From: Hevea brasiliensis
Taxonomy: Eukaryota; Streptophyta; Magnoliopsida; Malpighiales; Euphorbiaceae
DNA: 64,000 bases
Assembly: GCF_030052815.1 (NCBI RefSeq)
Contig: NC_079495.1
Coordinates: forward strand, 49,019,043-49,083,042
Direction: 5' to 3'
Numbering within the stretch: the stretch's first letter is position 1; every line of letters starts with the position of its first letter. The translations under genes were made by a program, and so were the position numbers. Of this stretch, positions 1 through 9,912 are shown one piece after another. The notes under the pieces were generated by a model. That model saw nothing but the letters and a program-made list of their open reading frames with translations. It searched no databases and was not told the origin of the DNA.

Positions 1-945
1 TTAGTCTTGCATAGTTAGTGAGATAAAGAATGGTTTTTGAGATAAAGAATGGTTTTTGAATAGTAAAGAATTGTGATTTCAATTATGATTTATGTATAAT
101 CGATTTTGTTGGAATTACCTTAAATGGTTAGTTATGATTTGATAAATTGAATTTTGTGATCAAAGTCATTTTATACAAATGATTTATATTATTGGCAATG
201 AATATTTTGAGTTTTGGAATTTGATGAGTATTCAGATTTCCAAATTATTTGCTGTAAATTTTGTCAATGTATATTGTATTATGTTTTAAATCATAGTTGT
301 GCACCACTGAGTTCACCACTCAGCGATAGCTTTGTATGCTATCGCAGTTGAAAAGACCAAAGAGCAATTGAGTAAGCTTCTTTAAAGAGACATTCAGAAC
401 AGCTCCAGGTATATCATAGGTATACCCATGTACATAGGTTTTGATGTATGCATGTAATAATATGTATGTAAATTATTTGAGCAGTTGTATAAAAACTCTT
501 GTAAAATATTTTGGTATGTAATTAAATGTAAATTATTATAAATGTAAATTTGAGATTTTATTTACTTGAATAGTTTTGTAATATAAATTTTGAGTCTTGT
601 AATCAATGAAATGTTTCTTTATGATGAGATTGGTTTGAAAATGAATTGATTGTTTATTGAGATTTGAATTGAAATGAAGTTATTGGAGTTGTATTTGAGA
701 AAATATATTGGGAGTATTTTCTTTTGCAGGATTGAAAAACAGTTTTCTCAAAATACAACCGGCACTTTGCCGAAATTTTGAAAAAATTTTATAACACCAG
801 ATTTTAATCGATGATTTAAATTTCACGAAAATTATTTTAAAATCCCTTGTAGCATATTTAATGGGTTATCGATAGGTGAAGTATGGTAATTCATTAAGTG
901 TGCTATGCGATCATGTTACATTTTACAGGGGAGTAGGGTGTGACA
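1..945 (+). repeat. R1 5' LTR, 3' portion
   Basis: It is near-identical to 6722-7678 and ends GGGTGTGACA, followed at once by the primer-binding region. It contains the conserved paired hairpins (307-345), an acceptor-like TTTTGCAG ending at 729, and the hairpin CGGCA-CTT-TGCCG (760-772). No coding potential was seen. Confidence 0.92.
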
Positions 946-952
946 TGTTTTG

Positions 953-964
953 TGGTATCAGAGC
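953..964 (+). promoter_or_regulatory. R1 primer-binding site (tRNA-iMet type)
   Basis: TGGTATCAGAGC lies 8 nt after the LTR end (945). It is complementary to the 3' end of plant initiator methionine tRNA and would prime minus-strand DNA synthesis. The same 12-mer occurs in R2, R5 and R6. Confidence 0.92.
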
Positions 965-1131
965 TATGGTTTTAAAGTAAATTTCGAACTGTGAATTTGA
1001 AATCTTTTTGTCGGTAACTGCAACTGCTCAAATGTTTGATACATATAGTGCATTTACATCATAAATATGAATTAATGGAGAGGAATCTCCTTGTGTTGGT
1101 TGTACAGGAATAGAAAATCTTGTGAAAAGAT

Positions 1132-1788
1132 ATGGAAGAGAAGAATGAGATAATAGAACAGTCTGTGATGGCAGAAGTACAAGTTGAGGCCCCAGCCCCA
1201 CAAAGTGTTGAAGGCTCGACTGTACCAGTTTTACCGGTACAAATTACTGCACAAATGGCCCAGCAAATGGCCACACTCTTTCAATAAATGACTGATACTC
1301 TGTTAGCTCAAGCTCAAGCACAAACCCAACCCCCACAAGGGCAGTGTGAAATAGAGAAAAGGGAGAAACCTATGGGTCAGAGCTCAAACAGTAATTTGGG
1401 GAAGAGAAAAGAATTTGAGGAACCCCGAGCTCAGGGATATGACAGAGGCGGATCATCAGAGCAGAGAACACCAAGATCTAGTCGTCGAACAACCAGAAGT
1501 TCCTATTCTGCCCGTTTCTGCCATGTTTGTGGTAAGCTACATGGAGGTATTTGTTGTAAGGCCTCTAGAGCCTACTACAATTGTGGAAAGCTTGGACACT
1601 TTGTGAGAGATTGTACTAGAACACCTCAATCTGCACTCCGGAGTTCACAGACAGTCAATCAGAGTCGAGATAGAAATAGAGTTGGTACTCCTCACCACCA
1701 TAACACAGTGAATCAACCCGAATATAGTAGCGCACCAGTCAGAGTGTCCACATGCACCAAGGAAAAAGAACAGAAACTTCGGATGTAG
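1132..1788 (+). pseudogene. gag: R1 gag, capsid-less, with in-frame stop
   Basis: The start is ATG at 1132, the MEE... start shared by all family I gags here. After about 51 codons an in-frame TAA (1285-1287) is followed by ATG at 1288, and the same frame runs to 1788. The capsid (retrotransposon gag) core present in R2 and R6, with its conserved DAYDWW segment, is absent. The N-terminal leader joins directly to the basic linker and nucleocapsid. The zinc knuckle reads YYNCGKLGHFVRDC, so its first Cys is Tyr. A CHVCGKLHGGIC motif precedes it, as in related gags. The stop and the capsid loss are shared with R5, so they predate the R1 insertion. Confidence 0.85.
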
Positions 1789-2795
1789 CTGCTGGTAAGT
1801 TCTTAATTTTTGAAAGAAACAATTAGTTATTATTTGATCCCAACACTACTTAGTTGTGTGCTAGTGTTAGAACTATATGTTCTATTGTTATTCCTTTACA
1901 AGAGAATAAATTTTGATGTATTAGTGACTAGTCCTTTAGGATAAAAATTATAATAATAAGTATGATTGACATTAATTTTGGAAGAATTATTAGCTAAAAG
2001 TATTTTCTAACACACCATAAATTATAAAGCTAATTGGCGAGCCTACTTAATGTAAGGCAAGAGGACCTAAATGTAAGTTACAGTAATAAAATTGCTCTAG
2101 ATGAGGGCAAAGATGTTACTGTTAGTAATTGTCAAGGGATATTGTAATCAGAATCGGTTTAGGATATTAGTGGATTCGAGAAAGATAAGATGTTAGAAAA
2201 CCTAGTCCATAAGGTTATAACGTAGTGACTATGTAATGTTCTCGATGTTGTATTGTAAGCTGCAGATTACAGTACTGATACGGGATTATTGTGTTAAGCT
2301 ACGTGCTTCCTCGTGGTATAATAAAATAAGAATATTTGTATGTAATCTATAAATTGATACAGTTATGCCCGGATAGAGTGCTATTACTGGAAATAAATGT
2401 GAAAATTTTAGTCAGAAATTTAAAACTTCAGAACTAGCCTGTCGAAAGATTACACTTGTAAGGTAGCTAGAGTCAGCAACTCGATTACAATAATGTAAAC
2501 TACCTGTACCACAGTAATTGCTATAAGTTTAGAGATATCAGTACGACTTATCATCCTCAGACGGATGGACAGTCGAAACAAGTAATTTAGGTAAATTCTG
2601 AAACTCATTGATTTTCTGTAAATAATGAAATGAAATGATAATAATAACCTGTAAAATGTAATAAGCCCTCGAGAATATACTGAGAACTTATGTCCTTGAA
2701 TCCAAGGGGAGATGGGACAGATACCTCCCACTAACAGAATTTGTATACAATAATAAGTGTCAAGCTAGCATACAAACGGCACCCTATGAAACATA
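1789..2795 (+). pseudogene. R1 decayed pol-like segment (protease remnant to integrase remnant)
   Basis: There is no open frame, but fragments of the family pol can be read. A protease-like LLFDP... piece is followed by a DALVISPLG-like stretch near 1905-1942. An integrase-like HPQTDGQ piece lies near 2550-2575, followed by text equivalent to the integrase core at 2666-2790. The middle is AT-rich and full of stops. The segment is homologous to the non-coding interiors of R5 (38466-39450) and R6 (45640-46555), at least up to about 2450. An intron-like insert sits at 2591-2665. At about 2790 the sequence jumps back to an intact-type integrase start, so part of integrase is present twice. Confidence 0.7.
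2591..2665 (+). other. Intron-like insert in decayed integrase (R1)
   Basis: This stretch of about 75 bp is AT-rich, begins GTAAAT and ends TAATAAG. It interrupts the integrase reading right after the HPQTDGQ...VI(Q) segment. The 74-bp GT-AG insert of R4 integrase (32166-32239) is at the same codon. Family I integrases at 3115-3130 and 19919-19935 have no insert there. The exact 3' border is uncertain by a base because the following text has decayed. Confidence 0.55.
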
Positions 2796-3857
2796 GTGAG
2801 GGAACGGATAACTATGGATTTTGTGATGAGACTTCCGAGGACACAGAATAGTCATGATGCAGTATGGGTCATAGTTAACAGACTGACCAAGTCTGCTCAC
2901 TTTTTGCCAATCCGGATGGACTATAGCCTGGAAAGATTGGCCAGATTGTACATAAATGAGATTGTAAAACTGCATGGAGTGCCAGTATCGATTGTATCTG
3001 ACAGAGATCCTAGGTTCACTTCTAGATTCTGGGGTAGTCTTCAGAGAGCCCTAGGAACTAGATTAAACTTCAGCACCGCATTCCACCCATAGACAGATAG
3101 CCAGTCTGAGAGGGTAATTCAGATATTGGAGGATATCCTATGGGCTTGTGTGATTGAGTTTGAAGATAGTTGGGATACACACTTTCCTTTGATTGAGTTT
3201 GCTTATAACAACAGCTACCAATCAAGCATTGGAATGCCTCCATATGAAGCTTTATATGGCAGAAAGTGCAGAACTCCCCTATGTTGGGATGAAGTAGGTG
3301 AAAGAAAGATGATTGGGCCAGAAATTGTTCAGCAGATAGAGGAAAAGATCAGATTGATCAGAGATCGACTCAAGGCTGCATCAGACCGTCAGAAGTCCTA
3401 TGTTGATCTGAAGAGAAGAGATATTGAATATGCAGTGGGTGATAAGGTATTCCTCAAAGTTTCTCCTTGGAAGAGGATTATGAGATTTGGCAAAAAGGGG
3501 AAACTGAGTCCTCATTTCATCGGACCATATGAGGTTCTGGAGAGAGTGGGTCCTTTGGCATATCAGTTGGCATTACCTCCAGAGCTAGAAAGGATACATA
3601 ATGTCTTCCATGTGTCCATGTTAAGGAGGTACAGATCTGACCCATCTCATGTACTATCAGTTGAAGAGGTTGAGGTAAATCCAGACCTCTCATATGAGGA
3701 AGAACCCATAGAAATTCTGGCATATGAGGTGAAGCAGCTGAGGAGTAAACAGATACACTTGGTTAAAGTGCTGTGGAACCATCATTCAAGCTAGGAAGCT
3801 ACTTGGAAACGTGAAGAGCATATGAGAAGACAACACCCACAACTATTCAGAGAATGA
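2796..3857 (+). pseudogene. R1 integrase with chromodomain-like tail
   Basis: One frame runs from about 2796 to the TGA at 3855-3857, with in-frame TAGs at 3090-3092 (from CAG) and 3792-3794. Integrase core motifs are visible: the MDF start, a second block SDRDPRF, and SERVIQ with the catalytic Glu. The first catalytic Asp is Asn ([10 protein letters not shown], where R2 has VDR). The C-terminal half has the DKVFLKVSPWK and FHVSMLRRY blocks. It ends with a chromodomain-like tail (EEPIEILAYEVKQLRSK...) typical of Tekay/Del chromoviruses. The protein would join element DNA to the host chromosome; this copy is dead. Confidence 0.88.
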
Positions 3858-3866
3858 TGCTAGGTA

Positions 3867-3904
3867 AAATTTCGAGACGAAATTTATTTTAAGGGGGGGA
3901 GAAT
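3867..3904 (+). promoter_or_regulatory. R1 pre-PPT hairpin and polypurine tract
   Basis: AAATTTCG (3867-3874), loop AGA, and CGAAATTT (3878-3885) form a perfect 8-bp stem. The purine run AAGGGGGGGAGA (3891-3902) follows, just before the 3' LTR, and would prime plus-strand DNA synthesis. Confidence 0.85.
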
Positions 3905-4087
3905 TGTAACACCCCTATGTTCGGTAGTGCATTTTACTGTTCCGGTGACCAGTGTCGGTCCGGACAGTTAGAATGCTTAGAACTACATTTAAATGTTAGT
4001 GAAGAGACATAAAATAATGAAATACAAAAAAACAAAAAGAAAATACAAGAAAAACAAAGGAAAAATAATAGCAATGAAATATAACCA

Positions 4088-4135
4088 AGTTAAACGAGTT
4101 GAGAACCATAGCGATGGGTGACCGCACCGGGAAGT
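4088..4135 (+). promoter_or_regulatory. 5S rRNA-like A box/C box block in R1 3' LTR
   Basis: AGTTAAACGAG, a short spacer, GATGGGTGACC, 5 nt, then GGGAAGT. Plant 5S rRNA genes have AGTTAAGCG...GATGGGTGACC-4nt-GGGAAGT as their internal promoter. The spacer here is about 7 nt shorter than in 5S. Similar blocks occur near the start of every LTR start seen in the window. Confidence 0.6.
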
Positions 4136-4444
4136 TACGGCGTGGACCGTTGACTAGCCCTGGACCACGGGGAACCCTAGAAAATATTTTTAAGACTTAA
4201 ATAAACATCTATTGAAGTATAAATGTCATTAGAAATATCAAAGAAAAATTAATTAATCAGTACAAAGAAAGACAAGAAATTGAGAAAATGATAAAACTCG
4301 GTGTTACCGAAAAATTGAGAATACAACCCGAATAAGGGTATTTTAGTCATTTGACACAGCGAGTTGCCTTTTGACCTAAATGTCCATTAAAAATAAATGA
4401 TATTAAACTTTGAAAATACCATGAAAAATTAAAATGTGATACAT

Positions 4445-4454
4445 TATATAAATA
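4445..4454 (+). promoter_or_regulatory. TATA-like box in R1 3' LTR
   Basis: TATATAAATA lies about 540 bp into the LTR, followed within about 110 bp by a CT-rich tract (CTTCTTCTTCTTCT) as in many plant leaders. Other LTRs have weaker versions at the same place, for example TATATATA near 27435 and TATAAA near 10500. This is the best candidate for the Pol II promoter and U3/R boundary. Confidence 0.5.
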
Positions 4455-7400
4455 GTGAAAGTGTGGTAGCCAAATTGCAAAAATTGGAAAGTTTAACATT
4501 AAAATAGATTCTTAATCAATTAGTGTTCCACTAACATCACTTAAGTGGACAGCCAACTCCATTAACTCCATCTTCTTCTTCTTCTACATTCTTCTCCAAG
4601 CCAAACCAAATTCTCTCAAAAATTCTTCCATGGCCGCACCATACCACAAGCTCCATCTACCATGATTAAGCCATGTCTTCTTGCAAATTTCTTCATTAAA
4701 ACTGGTGTATACCTCTTGGGCAGATTATTGGGAGCAAGAAAGTTAAGTTTTGGTGAGGTTTTGAAGAACTTCAAAAGTGGTAAGCGAGTGTTCTCAATTC
4801 TTATTTCATTAAAAGTGTAACCAAGGTTGTGGGTAATTGATTTATGGAAGAATTTTTGAAGTTTGATGTTTTAATGGAGATGTACATTTTGGCAGCCATG
4901 GAAATTCTGTATATGTAGCTTGTTTTTACTTGTTTATGGTTGTCTAAGATGTTGTTATTGATAGCAGCATGGATATGTGTATAATGGTTTGAATTTGGAC
5001 ATGTAAATGAGGTATGTCATGTGGTTAATTGTTATAATTGGACTTGGAAAAATTCTGAGTTATAATGTGTTTGTTGAGAGTTGTTACAAGCTGCCAAAAT
5101 GACCAAAAATGTGAAGTAAAGTGTGTTAATATTATGGTACAAACCAGAATTGGCATGGAAGAATTAATTTGGTAAGTGTTGGATGTGTAATTGGTAAGGA
5201 TAAATAATGTGTAATAGGGCAGTGTACATTTTAGCTTAGAACCTAAAGTGTGTGACTCCAATTGGTATGAGACCAATAGGAGGTGAAACTAGGCACAAAA
5301 TGTGCCAACTTTCATGAAGGAAGCTTACCAAAATTCTGCCTAGAAGGTGACTTGAAAAATAATTAAATCCGGATTAGTGACTTGAAAGCCTGAAAATTGA
5401 CCATTTGGGCAGTAGTTGGTTTTTTTACCATAACTCACTCAAAACAGGTCCAAATGACCTGATATTTTTACCATCAATAGTTTAGACACATATCTACAAT
5501 TCTTATGAAGACACCAAAGCCCAGAAATGGACAAAACCAAGCCAAATAGCTTGCATAAGTTTAGGTACCAAAACTGGCCGAACCAAAAGTGACCTAAAAA
5601 TGACCTAAAGTTACCATTTTGGTTCATTCTGTCTAGCATTGGTAAATTGACCATAACTTGTTCTACACAACTCAGAATGACCAGAAATTTTGCCTTGCAT
5701 GCAATAAGACATAGACCTACAAGTTTGTAGTTTGGACTGAAACCTAAAAACCAAGGGAACTAGGTCGTCCAGCTAGGTCAAAATAGTACACTGAAATCCA
5801 GCAAATTGCAATAAAATGCAATATATTTGAAATTGGTAACATGTACCAACACTAAAAAGCTATAAAATGTGACATATTGGTAACATTAAACCTAATTCAT
5901 CTAGAGTGCATCAAGGGTCAACATTTTAGGTTAACTAAGGAAAATAATAGAATTCAATAAATTAATTATTAAGCCTTATTGTTAGAGACAGTTTAAATGA
6001 GTACTGAAACACTTCAAATTGTGTGTTTCAGTTAGCAAAGACTCAGGGAAGGGGAATGAAACACTGAGTAAGAGCCAAGAGGCTTTTATCAGAGGTTTGT
6101 GCACAACTAATTTTTAAATGATTTTGTTCTGAATATTTCATATGATTAAATAACATATTTTTCTTATGTATTATGTTTAACAAGCATTGGATTTAATTCA
6201 ATGATTATTGAAATTGTTATAGTATGTATGAATTTAGCTTTGTGAAATGGTATTTCCACAAGTATTAAGCATTGTTGTGGATTGAATAAATTATGTTTTG
6301 GAAAATTGTGATAAAACATATTTTGAATTGTGATGGGCAATTTTCATGAAAAAATGCAAATTTATGATTTTAATTGTGATGAGCATAAAAATTATTGGAT
6401 ATTGGAATTGACTATGAATCGAATTGTATTGTGATTTATGCTCATTAAAAAGATTGTGATATTATTTTATATCTCACTATAGATGCTTGACTAGGTTATT
6501 ACCCGTCTCTCTTATTTGTTGAGAAGACAATGGAGTTAGTTGTGTTTTGATTACCATGGTATGTGCACAGGCTTAGATTCTCCTCTTATTAGAGGTTAGA
6601 TCTAAGTTTTTTATGTTATGGCCCTTTCGGAAGATTCATTATTGTGATGTGTACTGTGCACGATGATTCGACCTCCCCGACCATAGGGAGTTAGAATCAC
6701 ACCGAAGATGGCCCTTTCGGATTAGTCTTGCATAGTTAGTGAGATAAATAATGGTTTTTGAGATAAAGAATGGTTTTTGAGATAAAGAATGGTTTTTGAA
6801 TAGTAAAGAATTATGATTGCAATTATGATTTATGTATAATCGATTTTGTTGGAATTACCTTAAATGGTTAGTTATGATTTGATAAATTGAATTTGATGAT
6901 CAAAGTCATTTTATACAAATGATTTATATTATTGGCGATGAATATTTTGAGTTTTGGAATTTGATGAGTATTTAGATTTCTATATGATTTACTGTAAATT
7001 TTGTCAATGTATATTGTACTATGTTTTAAATTATAGTTGTGCACCACTGAGTTCACCACTCAGCGATAGCTTTGTATGCTGTCGCAGATGAAAAGAGCAT
7101 AGAGCAATTGAGTAAGCTTCTTTAAAGAGACATTCAGATCAGCTCCAGGTATATCATAGGTATACCCATTTACATAGGTTTTGATGTATGCATGTAGTAA
7201 TATGTATGTAAATTATTTGAGCAGTTGTATAAAAACTCTGGTATTTAATTAAATGTAAATTATTGTAAATGTAAATTTGAGATTTCATTTACTTGAATAG
7301 TTTTGTAATATAAATTTTGAGTCTTGTAATCAATGAAATATTTCTTTATGATGAGATTGGTTTGAAAATGAATTGATTGTTTATTGAGATTTGAATTGTG

Positions 7401-7678
7401 AATTGAAATGAAGTTATTGGAGTTGTATTTGAGAAAACATATTTGGAGTATTTTCTTTTGCAGGATTGAAGAACTGTTTTCTCAAAATACAGTCGGCACT
7501 TTGCCGAAATTTTGAAAAAATTTTATAACACCAGATTTTAATCAATGATTTAAATTCACGAAAATTGTTTTAAAATCCCTTGTAGCATATCTAATGGGTT
7601 ATCGATAGGCAAAGTACGGTAATTCATTAGGTGTTCTATGGGATCATGTTACATCTTACGGGAGAGTAGGGTGTGACA

Positions 7679-9207
7679 GTAGTACTATGTCTAAGCTTTC
7701 TGATGGTATAAAATTCAGGTCATTTGGACCTGTCTAAAGAGAGTTATGGCCAAATGAACAGATCATTTTTCTGGGTTCAGTTTTTGGATATCCAGATTGG
7801 ACCAGCAAATTGGTCAACTTATGGATAGAATTTGGACAGGGTTTCTTCATGAAAAATGGGGTATTTTGACTCTAGTTTCACCTCCAATTGGCCTCATACT
7901 AAGTGGAGTCACACAACTTCAGTTATAGGTCAAGCAAGACCCTGGACTCATAGGTCTGAATTTCCTGAACATGAAACATCACTTCCAATATTCCATTCTC
8001 CTTACTCCCAACTACAAATTATCACTCATAACACTTCAAATGATCAACAAACAGCCTCAACAAGATCAATTTCAAGCCATATCACTAAGGTAACAAAATT
8101 AACTCAAACCCTAACTCAAGGTCTCAATTTATGCACACCACATGTAAATCAACATGTTAATCACATTTACTTATTAATTAACACTTATAACCATAAGTAT
8201 AACTTTCATGTCATCAAAATCCTATCAATTCTCATAGCTGCCAAAAATTTAATTCTACACAAAGTTATCATTTTCTTTTTATTTCAAGTAATTTCAACTC
8301 TTCTCAAGTCTAAATAAAACTTTAAACAAAAGAGATAATAATATTAGGCACTAACCTTTAGTTACTAATTTTTCTTCTCACTAAATCTTCAATCTCCTTG
8401 CTCCCTTTTTCTTCTAATCTCTCAAGTTAGGTCAAAAATCAAGTTTTTGTGTTTGATGATTGAGAAAATATGAATGATTTTGATGGGAAATTGGAGCTTC
8501 AAAAAGCATCCATGGAGGAAAGCTCAAGAGGTGGTTCAGCTAACATGAACCAAATGAAGAAGATGAGCTGATTTGTTTCTAATTAATCTCTTTTTAATTG
8601 GGTTTTAGTAGCTTGTTGCAAGGTGATTGAGTGGGAGCATTTTAATGACATCATGTGATGTCATAATTCCCAATTTCTTTCATTTTTCTTTCCTTTTCTT
8701 TTCTACTCATTTTAAATTTAATTTTTAATAATATTTATTCATATTTTAGATCATAATAATTATTTACTTAACTGGACAAGTCGGCCAAAAATCATTTCTG
8801 AAGACGAAATGACCAAAATGCCCTCCGTTTGGCTTATTGAACCAAAATTGTCTGTACCGATCGAAATATTTTTCTAAGCCTTTTCTTAGCATTCTAATGC
8901 CATAGAAACCTCAATGACTCTTCTCTGGAGTCTCAAAAAATATTTTATGAATTTTCTCCCAGGTTTAGGGCTCCTAGCTGCGAAGACCGCAACTTCCCAC
9001 TAGGTTACCCATCGCTAGGGCACCGGCTCATTTAACTTGGTTGTATTTTATTTCTAAAATTTTTTCTAAATTTTTCTTACCATTATTTGAGTTATTTATG
9101 ACTCCTCACTCTAGTTTACATATAGTTCTAGTCATTCTAGCTGTCCGGACAGACATTGATCACTAGAACAGTCGAATGTACGGACTAGCTAAAGTGAGGG
9201 TGTTACA
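7679..9207 (-). repeat. Family II LTR on minus strand, truncated by R1
   Basis: Read on the minus strand it starts at 9207 as TGTAACACCCTCACTTTAGC, the family II start. It carries the 5S-like block (8992-9037) and a donor-like AG|GTTAGTG (8355). Its 3' part is missing where R1 begins, which suggests R1 inserted into it and the rest lies left of the window. To its right is plus-strand gag of R3, so it is a solo LTR or the 5' LTR of a minus-strand element that landed in that gag. An ORF at 7856-8317 within it has no family match and is not taken as a gene. Confidence 0.8.
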
Positions 9208-9823
9208 GAGATAGTCCCCACAGAAGCAGAGAGGTGCAGAAGGTTTGAAGAGGGGTTAAATGATAATATCAAAATTATGATAATAGCTTTGGGGATTTCA
9301 GATTTTACAAAACTAGTTGAAGCTGCACTGAAAGAGGAAAGGGTCAGAGTAAGTGAACAGAGCAGGAAAGATAGGTAGCGTAAGAGGGAATTTGGATCAG
9401 GGCAGTCAAGTATACCGACTGATAGTAAGAAGTTAAAGGGTTCACAGGACTAGACACAAGGCCAAAGAGGCCAGGTTGGGATATCTGTAGCTAGTCCCCG
9501 GGCATAGTAACAAGGGGATCAGCCCCAGTGCCTGAATGTACGCACTGTGGTAGGAGACATAGAGGGGAGTGTTTCAAGTGTAGGGCTACGGATCATTTCA
9601 TAAGAGATTGCCCTCAGAGGAGTGATTTGACAGCTCCAGCGCAAGCTGATAGATCTGTCCCCACAATACAAAGGGGTAGAAGACCTAGTAGAGCTGAGAT
9701 AGCTGATATTTCACAGAAGGTTGTTTTTGAGATAGTTGAAAGGCCCAAAGTCAGGGTGACACCACCGGTATATGCCATGGAGGCTAGAGAGGAGCCGAAC
9801 CCAGACATTGATGAGGCAATATA
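9208..9823 (+). pseudogene. gag: R3 gag remnant (capsid end and nucleocapsid)
   Basis: The first 160 bp read EIVPTEAERCRRFEEGLNDN..., matching the R4 gag at 60173-60649 closely. An in-frame TAG lies near 9376 and at least one frameshift precedes 9528. The nucleocapsid part (9528-9823) holds CTHCGRRHRGEC and an intact CX2CX4HX4C knuckle, CFKCRATDHFIRDC. The frame ends in the gag-protease junction (YAMEAREEPN) and then stops, because protease and the rest of pol are deleted. Confidence 0.85.
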
Positions 9824-9912
9824 AAGAAGTGAAGAAGCAAGGAGGTAGCAACTCCTTGATTACTTAAGTCAGGTAAATTTCGAGGAAGAAATTTAAATTA
9901 GAGAGGAAGAGT
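9824..9912 (+). promoter_or_regulatory. R3 3' end: pre-PPT hairpin and purine tract
   Basis: AAATTTCG (9875-9882) pairs with AGAAATTT (9887-9894), with one mismatch. The purine-rich GAGAGGAAGAG (9901-9911) follows just before the LTR at 9913. No coding potential was seen. Confidence 0.75.

Larger units (their letters stand above)
1..7678 (+). mobile_element. R1: non-autonomous mosaic Ty3/gypsy element, family I (5' end outside window)
   Basis: The element runs from a partial 5' LTR (1-945) through a PBS, a capsid-less gag, a decayed pol-like segment and an integrase/chromodomain remnant to a complete 3' LTR (3905-7678). The internal part is about 2.96 kb, against about 4.8 kb in R2, so protease, RT and RNase H are missing or unrecognisable. 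The 5' LTR matches 6722-7678 almost base for base. A target-site duplication cannot be tested because the left end is outside the window. The element lies inside a minus-strand family II LTR that resumes at 7679. Confidence 0.9.
3905..7678 (+). repeat. R1 3' LTR (family I, 3774 bp)
   Basis: It starts TGTAACACCC and ends GGGTGTGACA. In order it holds a 5S-like block (4088-4135), a TATA-like box (4445-4454), a CT-rich stretch (4560-4600), a donor-like GTAAGC (4780), an imperfect inverted repeat CTCCAATTGG/CCAATAGGAG (5256-5282), two related units of about 200 bp, and a subfamily-specific stretch 6480-6722 with the 14-mer ATGGCCCTTTCGGA at 6618 and 6709. Then come the paired hairpins (7042-7087), an acceptor-like CAG ending at 7463, and the hairpin CGGCA-CTT-TGCCG (7494-7506). 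The small ORFs inside are not supported as genes. Confidence 0.93.

Noticed and set aside
953..964. Part of a tRNA gene
   Set aside because: Only 12 nt complementary to tRNA-iMet follow the LTR; no cloverleaf surrounds it, so it is a primer-binding site.
4088..4135. A functional 5S rRNA gene
   Set aside because: Only the A box and C box-like parts are present; the 5' half of 5S and the T-run terminator are missing.
7856..8317. 153-codon plus-strand ORF
   Set aside because: It lies within a minus-strand LTR and the composition is like translated AT-rich repeat; sister LTRs do not keep the frame.
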